From the NCBI RefSeq assembly GCF_036588685.1, contig NC_086375.1, positions 9,603,916 through 9,667,915 of the forward strand: a DNA stretch of 64,000 bases, in the 5' to 3' direction. This document shows positions 58,346 through 64,000 of the stretch, in pieces. This DNA comes from Mytilus trossulus (Eukaryota > Mollusca > Bivalvia > Mytilida > Mytilidae). A model generated the notes under the pieces. It searched no databases, had not been told where the DNA came from, and was given only the letters and a program-made list of their open reading frames with translations. The translations under genes were made by a program, and so were the position numbers. Numbering within the stretch: position 1 is the first letter of the stretch; every line of letters begins with the position of its first letter.

Positions 58346-58350
58346 ATATT

Positions 58351-59770
58351 GCTCAGATTAATTAATGACAATTGACAAGATACCGAAGTGTTGCTCTGAG
58401 TAATTTTTGACAAGTGACATATTTCACAAAATTTACCTGAGTAATCAAATTAAAATTTGTCAAATAATTATTTGATAATTACATATTTTCTAAAATAAAA
58501 TATTTTTTCAATATATAAAATTCACTTTCAAAACTTTTACATAAAAGAACACCTATGACAGATAACTTTACAACCTTTAACCACAGACTGAGCCTAAATG
58601 TTGATGATGGAATCAATGATCACTTTGTCTCTCTTTCACAAAATAATTTTTCAGGCTCGACAATAAACCCAAATGTGTAGTAAGACAGTAATCCTATTAA
58701 TTGCTGCACCATAGTGCTAGATACTGTTTGAAAGTGAAATGTTTTGTAAGTTATTCATTTTCCTTTATTTTATAAGATAAGATTCAAAAATTGTCTCTCT
58801 CGAAATTTAACCGGTTATGAATAAAAAAATGAAAGGCGAGAAAAACATTTAAATTTTTGAAGCCATATTACACAAACAGGGCTAAATCACAAAATTTAAA
58901 ATCTGTGAAAAAATGAATTTACAGTATTCCATGATAGTGAGTTTATAAACAATTTGATCTTAAATTGAGTGTCCTGAAAAGAAACCTTAAGCTAACTTTT
59001 AAGTTAATCAAATTATTGTAAAAAGGTTGAACATATGAAAGGGAGATAATCACAGTTGCCTTAGAATTTTATAATTACATGCTGTACAATTATTTCCCTT
59101 TAATAAAAGGTATATTTTACTTAAGCAATAAAAAAGAGCTGTACATCTAATAGCAAGAAAACAAGACAATTTGTTAGAAAATGAAACAATTTATCCTAAA
59201 AAAAACCCAATATATATACTATGGAAAAGTTTTCTTATCCAAATAAAGATTTTTCCTATAAAAGAACATTTGTTCAAATATTTTTTTTCAAAATCTCCAT
59301 GATATATCTCAACCTCTAGAATGGATAGCTAAATAGACGTATGAAAATTTAACTTAACCTCCTAATCTTTAAGGAATATCATTGGCGAAAAGTATTTTTT
59401 ATTTTCAAAAATAAAAAAGTGGGCATGGTCCTTATTTATAAATGGAATTAGTCCTGCATGTTTTTATTTTGATTTCAACCACAATTTCATGTCTGCTTTG
59501 GGATGCCATGCAACACTTTTTCCCTTTCTAACTAAGGTAGATCTGTGACATTTTTACCTAGAATGGTAAACTTTATTTCGGAGCCTTGTATAGCGAACTA
59601 TGTGGTATGGGCATTGTTCATTGTTGAAGGCCATAGTCACCTAGAAGTGTTAATTTCTGTGTCATTTTTGCATCTTGTGGAGAGTTGTTTCATTGGCAAT
59701 CATACCAAATCTTCTTTTTCTATATTATGAGGTTTATTTACTGTTAATTCTGAAATTAATGTTCACAATA
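58351..59770. other. Intergenic, no gene seen
   Basis: AT-rich. A short inverted GATTGCCAATGAAACAACTC repeat copy ends near 59725. Confidence 0.4.
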
Positions 59771-59771
59771 A

Positions 59772-59900
59772 TAGGATCCAGGTGCTGAAGCGCCCCTCCT
59801 TTTTTTTTTTGACAATCAATGCGTCTGAAATGAGACATATAGTTGGAAACCGCCTTTATCTTTGGATAGGAACCCCCCTTTTATTTATGGCTTGATCCAT
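59772..59900 (+). mobile_element. Degraded MITE, CAGTGGCGGATCC family
   Basis: ATAGGATCCAGGTGCTGAAG, GACAATCAATGCGTCTGAAA and GGAACCCCCCTTTTATTTAT with GGCTTGATCC follow the family order with mutated ends. Confidence 0.55.
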
Positions 59901-60737
59901 ACTGAGAACTCACAATATCTGTTTTCAACTTTTCCTGAAATTGCAAAACTGCTAATTGATCTTGCACTTCTATCCAATTTTCAAAAATTGCAATTACTTT
60001 CTGAATTGACAGTAATTGCTTCTCATAAAAAAAGATTGATATTTTAAGTATACCCACTTTACTTACTTTTGTAAGATTATATCTTAAATATCTGCTCTTG
60101 AATGTACTTAAGATATATTTTATTTCAAAAGGATAAAAGTTTATGAAATCCAAATATATGTTTAAATTTGCAACTGGATAAAAATAAATTGATAGATCTT
60201 TTTTTTTATTTAATCCAATCATCTTTTCATTGGTTTGCCTGTGTTGCTTAGCTGCTGCGGCACTGACATTTTACCATGAAGAATTCCGTTTTTTACTATG
60301 AACCTCATCTTCAACATATTATATCATGTGCATTGAGAACTGAATCTTATTATGGAAATCCAGGTCAAGGTCAGGTAACATCTGCAATGACCTTGCAATG
60401 ATTATTGACTAGACCTTATTGATCTTTACATAGATTGTGTAAAGACTAATAAAATATAGTCAATAATTTCTCCATATTTGCCTTGATCTTGTGTTTACTA
60501 GACAACAAAATTGGTAATGAAAAATGAAAATTTTGACCCTTAAGATTGTGGGTGTTTTAACGCCACTTTTCAGGATTGTTGGCTGTCAGTTTTTATTAGT
60601 TGAAGATGTAAAAATGCCTGGAGAGAACCATGGACTTTTGGCAAAAAAACTAAAAATCTTAGTTGATTAACATTGAAGTTAAATGCCCCTACCATATGCT
60701 TGTGATCAAACTTACAATCTCAATAAGACATACCATA

Positions 60738-60915
60738 TAGCGGGTTATTTTTTTGGTGTGTGTAAAATTTCACTATTTTATTGAATAAGGTATACAAAAT
60801 ATTTCCCCCGTTATTATTTTGGTAAATTCAAAACTTTTATCAATACCTTTGAATGTGGACTTTTAAATTAGTGGAATTTATTTTGGTGATTTTGGTCCTT
60901 TTGCGAAAATAAGAA
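60738..60915. mobile_element. Degraded foldback element with ATAGCGGGTTA end
   Basis: ATAGCGGGTTATTTTTTTGG, TTATTGAATAAGGTATACAA and TTATCAATACCTTTGAATGT follow the order of 4876-5073 in reverse complement. The right end is lost. Confidence 0.5.
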
Positions 60916-61324
60916 AATGTTTAGTAAGTTTCAAATTGATGTGACCTTTGTAAAAATTTACCATCATGGATCTTTAACATATAATAATGTAATCATATAT
61001 CCAATTTTTTTAAGGCATTCAAATGGATAAAACCAGAGGATTTCAAAAAATGTAGCAAAAATCTATAACATGAAAAGCGAACTTCCTTAATGTGAAGAGA
61101 GCAATATTTGTGTCATTTTGGTCTTCTGTGGATAGTTGTCTCATTGGCAATCATACCACATCTTCTTTTTTATATGGTATTCTCCATAAATTAGACATTA
61201 TATTGTATGTACCATGATGAAATAAGATGATTTTCCATTCATTGAACGTTCACACTTGAAGAAATCGAATAGAAAGTTAAAACAGCCTGATTTCACACCA
61301 CAATACAGCAGTAAAAAAAGTTAA

Positions 61325-61592
61325 AAACAAGAATGTGTCCCAAATACAGGGATGTATCCACATTGTCATTTTCTATGTTCAGTGGACCGTGAAAATGGGA
61401 TAAAATCTCTAGTTTGGCATTAAAATTAAAAAGATCATATCATAAAGAACATGTGTATTAAGTTTCAGGTTATTTCATCAAAAACTACCTTGACCAAAAA
61501 CTTGAACCTGAAGCGGGACAGACAGACAAATTGACAAAGTCCGGACACACAGACCAGAAAACATAATGCCCATAAATGGGGAATAAAAATTG
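61325..61592 (+). repeat. Dispersed repeat ending in ACCAGAAAACATAATGCCC, copy 3
   Basis: AACAAGAATGTGTCCCAAAT, TCTATGTTCAGTGGACCGTG, TGGCATTAAAATTAAAAAGA, AACTACCTTGACCAAAAACT and GACCAGAAAACATAATGCCC. Same family as 29490 and 39800. Confidence 0.75.
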
Positions 61593-62472
61593 TTTGTTAA
61601 TGCTTAATTTCAGTTTCAGCACCCTTGGCTATTATATGACAGCCAATATTTATTGGTGGAGTTAGGTAGAGTACCTGGAGAGAACCACAAACTTTCTGCA
61701 GAAAAAAACCCTGCAATTCCAGTCAATTAAAATTAAAGTCAAATACAAGAGTAGTCCAATCTCACGACATTCAATAATTTAACACCAGATGGCAGATTCT
61801 GTAAATTGTTTTACCTGACCTCAGGTCAGATATCAATAAAGACTAGAAATGTTTAACAGATTTTATTACTACTGAAATATACTAACAAGGAAGACAGATC
61901 ATAAGATCATATGGTTAATAATGATGATGTTATTAATATTTCAACATAATAGGTTCAGGAAGATCAAAACACTTCAAAATAAATAATTATACAATATTTT
62001 CAAATTCATGATAATGATTCTAAAATCTATTCAAAGTTTCAATTAAATTTTCGACTCTGAAATTTTTGTCATCAATCATCAACTTTTCTATTTGAGTTCC
62101 AGTGTCATTGGTACTTACATAGATAAACATGCACAAAACATATGATGACATAGTGTTCCTTTAACGAACACAACTTATACCAAAACACTGACACATAAAG
62201 TCATGAAAGAACAATGTCATAATGTCATTCTCTGAAAACCAAAATCTACAATCGATAACAAAATTTATTGTAAATTCAATTTCATTTTACTTAGTATTGC
62301 TATTTTTAACATATAACTTTATTGCATGGCCTAATAACAACTCCTGATTAATTTCAATAATAATATCTAAGGTTAAAATAATACAGCATCTGATTCATAT
62401 ACATAATTTCTTTATATACAAATGGATAAAATACGCAATTACTGCATATAAACACAAATAAATACAGTTACT
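61593..62472 (-). other. Probable 3'UTR and 3' flank of the kelch gene
   Basis: On the - strand after the stop codon at 62473, the sequence is AT-rich and free of recognised repeats. AATAAA-type signals occur near 62455 and 61868. The true 3' end is not determined. Confidence 0.35.
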
Positions 62473-62702
62473 TTATGAATTCTGAATGGCATCGGTTAGG
62501 ACTGACTGATCTTCTATAGGATTGAATGGAATGTTAGCCGACAACAGATCGTGGAAGAAGTTCCCGTCATTGTTTCCTCCTCCGAATATCAGTACCTCAT
62601 CCTGTTCTTCATTCTCATGATTGTATGGCAGACATATGGCCTGGTGACCAGCTCGAGGTATTGGACTGGGTTCCAGTTTTATCTTCATCCAGGATGATGT
62701 AG
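62473..62702 (-). CDS. Kelch-repeat protein, terminal exon
   Basis: Partial gene, - strand; only the last exon is in the window. The acceptor is CGTTTTCAG|CT at 62702, and two bases complete a phase-1 codon. It encodes T-S-S-W-M-K-I-K-L, P-I-P-R-A-G-H-Q-A-I-C-L-P and then D-E-V-L-I-F-G-G-G-N-N-D-G-N-F-F-H-D-L, ending at TAA (62475-62473). The order W-x-K, R-x-G-H, then a hydrophobic stretch with I-F-G-G and F-x-x-D-L is a kelch blade of a beta-propeller. The specific kelch protein cannot be told from one blade. The preceding exon would be expected to end like D-I-(F/I)-T-L in phase 1, and such a sequence with a GT donor occurs at 62983-62968 and in many copies in the array upstream. Confidence 0.85.
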
Positions 62703-62954
62703 CTGAAAACGAAAGAATAATCTATCATTGTCATTTGTATTAAGAATTTGTTTAATGCTGATGATGTATGATCTATTTCATTTTTTTTCCATGTTATATT
62801 TAATTTTGTGGATAGAATAGCTGAAGAAGATCAAATCTTCAAAAAGATTCATATGGATTTTACTCTTTGGGAAACTTGTACCACATAAGGACTCAAGGAT
62901 AAGATTTTGCCCTCTGACTGGGTTGAATTCTTATAACATCAGATAAATATTTCT

Positions 62955-64000
62955 TTCAATTACTTACCAAGTGTGAAAATGTCTAAATCAATTACTAACC
63001 AAGTGTGATGATGTCTAAATCGATTACTGGCTGAGTGTGATGAGGTCTCAATTAATTACAAACCTAGTGTGATGATGTCTAAATCAATTACAAACCAAGT
63101 GTGATGATGTCTTAATCCATTACTAACCAAGTGTGATGATGTCTCAATCAATTACTAACCAAGTGTGAAGATGTCTTAATCAATTACAAACCAAGTGTGA
63201 AAATGTCTAAATCAATCACTAACCAAGTGTGATGATGTCTAAATCAATAACTAACCAAGTATGATATCTTAATCAATTACTAACCAATTGTGATGATGTC
63301 TTAATCAATTACAAAACAAGTGTGAAGATGTCTTAGTCAATTACAAACCAAGTGTGATGATGTCTTAATCAATTACTAACCAAGTGTGATGATGTCTAAA
63401 TCAATTACAAACCTAGTGTGATGATGTCTAAATCAATTACAAACCTAGTGTGATGATGTCTTAATCCATTACTAACCAAGTGTGATGATGTCTCAATCAA
63501 TTACTAACCAAGTGTGAAGATGTCTTAATCAATTACAAACCAAGTGTGAAAATGTCTAAATCAATCACTAACCAAGTGTGATGATGTCTAAATCAATAAC
63601 TAACCAAGTATGATATCTTAATCAATTACTAACCAAGTGTGATGATGTCTTAATCAATTACAAAACAAGTGTGAAGATGTCTTAGTCAATTACAAACCAA
63701 GTGTGATGATGTCTTAATCAATTACTAACCAAGTGTGATGATGTCTAAATCAATTACTAACCAAGTGTAATGATGTCTTAATCAATTATTAACCAATTTT
63801 GAAGATGTCTTAATCAATTACTAACCAAGTGTGAGGATGTCTTTATCAATTACTAACCAAAAAGTGTGACAACGTTTTAATCAATTACAAACCAAGTGTG
63901 ATGATGTCTTAATCAATCACTGACCAAGTGTGATGATGTGTTTCTCAATTACTAACCAAGTTTGAAGATGTCTTAATCAATAACTAACCAAGTGTGATGA
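62955..64000 (-). repeat. 32-bp minisatellite built on an exon-intron junction
   Basis: About 32 units of consensus, on the - strand, GACATCATCACACTTG then GTTAGTAATTGATTAA, continuing beyond the window. There is a higher-order duplication of about 349 bp (TTAATCCATT at 63112 and again at 63461). The unit nearest the kelch exon (62983-62961) has GTAAGT instead of GTTAGT. Each unit reads as a kelch-like D-I-I-T-L coding end in phase 1 followed by a GT splice donor, which fits the phase of the terminal exon. A unit is not a multiple of three and carries stops, so the units are not a coding repeat. Confidence 0.85.

Noticed and set aside
62955..64000. CRISPR array
   Set aside because: The units are contiguous 32-bp tandem copies with no unique spacers, in a eukaryotic gene context.

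Overview
The window looks like nuclear DNA of a bivalve mollusc, most likely a mussel (Mytilus or a close relative). It is AT-rich, has spliced genes with short exons and long introns, and is packed with short foldback elements and dispersed repeats that I associate with mussel genomes. The species call is inference and was not checked against any database. No tRNA, rRNA, CRISPR array or bacterial feature was found.

Region 1 (about 0.95-18.3 kb, + strand) holds two tandem paralogues of a small cysteine-rich peptide gene that I cannot assign to a named family. Each has one exon for a 7-cysteine module (2725-2838; 14105-14218 or 14228) and a second exon for another 7-cysteine module (7490-7581; 18206-18291). 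In copy 1 a conserved cysteine of module 2 is replaced by TGA. In copy 2 a 10-nt duplication creates a much stronger splice donor that shifts module 2 out of frame. Both loci may therefore make only the first module. No signal-peptide exon was found. The introns and flanks hold a 37-bp minisatellite, a G-quadruplex motif, a 1.42-kb self-complementary foldback transposon (10932-12353), near-perfect inverted repeats, and a three-layer transposon nest (14939-18124) with a LINE fragment inside.

Region 2 (about 19.88-25.15 kb, + strand) is a complete five-coding-exon gene for neuroendocrine protein 7B2 (secretogranin V), the chaperone and inhibitor of prohormone convertase 2. A probable non-coding 5' exon precedes it.

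Region 3 (25.2-30 kb) is repeat-rich intergenic DNA.

Region 4 (30.0-43.1 kb, - strand) is a six-coding-exon gene for a 338-residue protein. It has an N-myristoylation-type start with a basic patch, a long Glu/Lys/Pro-rich linker and a C-terminal CBM48 glycogen-binding module of the AMPK-beta type, with no AMPK-beta C-terminal domain. A 3'UTR of about 2.6 kb follows, and candidate 5'UTR exons lie at about 48.6 and 49.9 kb. The intron next to coding exon 1 holds a decayed tandem array related to the end of that exon.

Region 5 (43.1-62.4 kb) has no recognisable coding gene. It holds many copies of a roughly 150-bp MITE with 5-bp target-site duplications, poly-C tracts, a 217-bp tandem repeat and longer dispersed repeats.

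Region 6 (62.47-64.0 kb, - strand) is the last exon of a kelch-repeat protein gene. It is followed to the window edge by a 32-bp minisatellite whose unit looks like a copy of the exon-intron junction of the preceding kelch exon.
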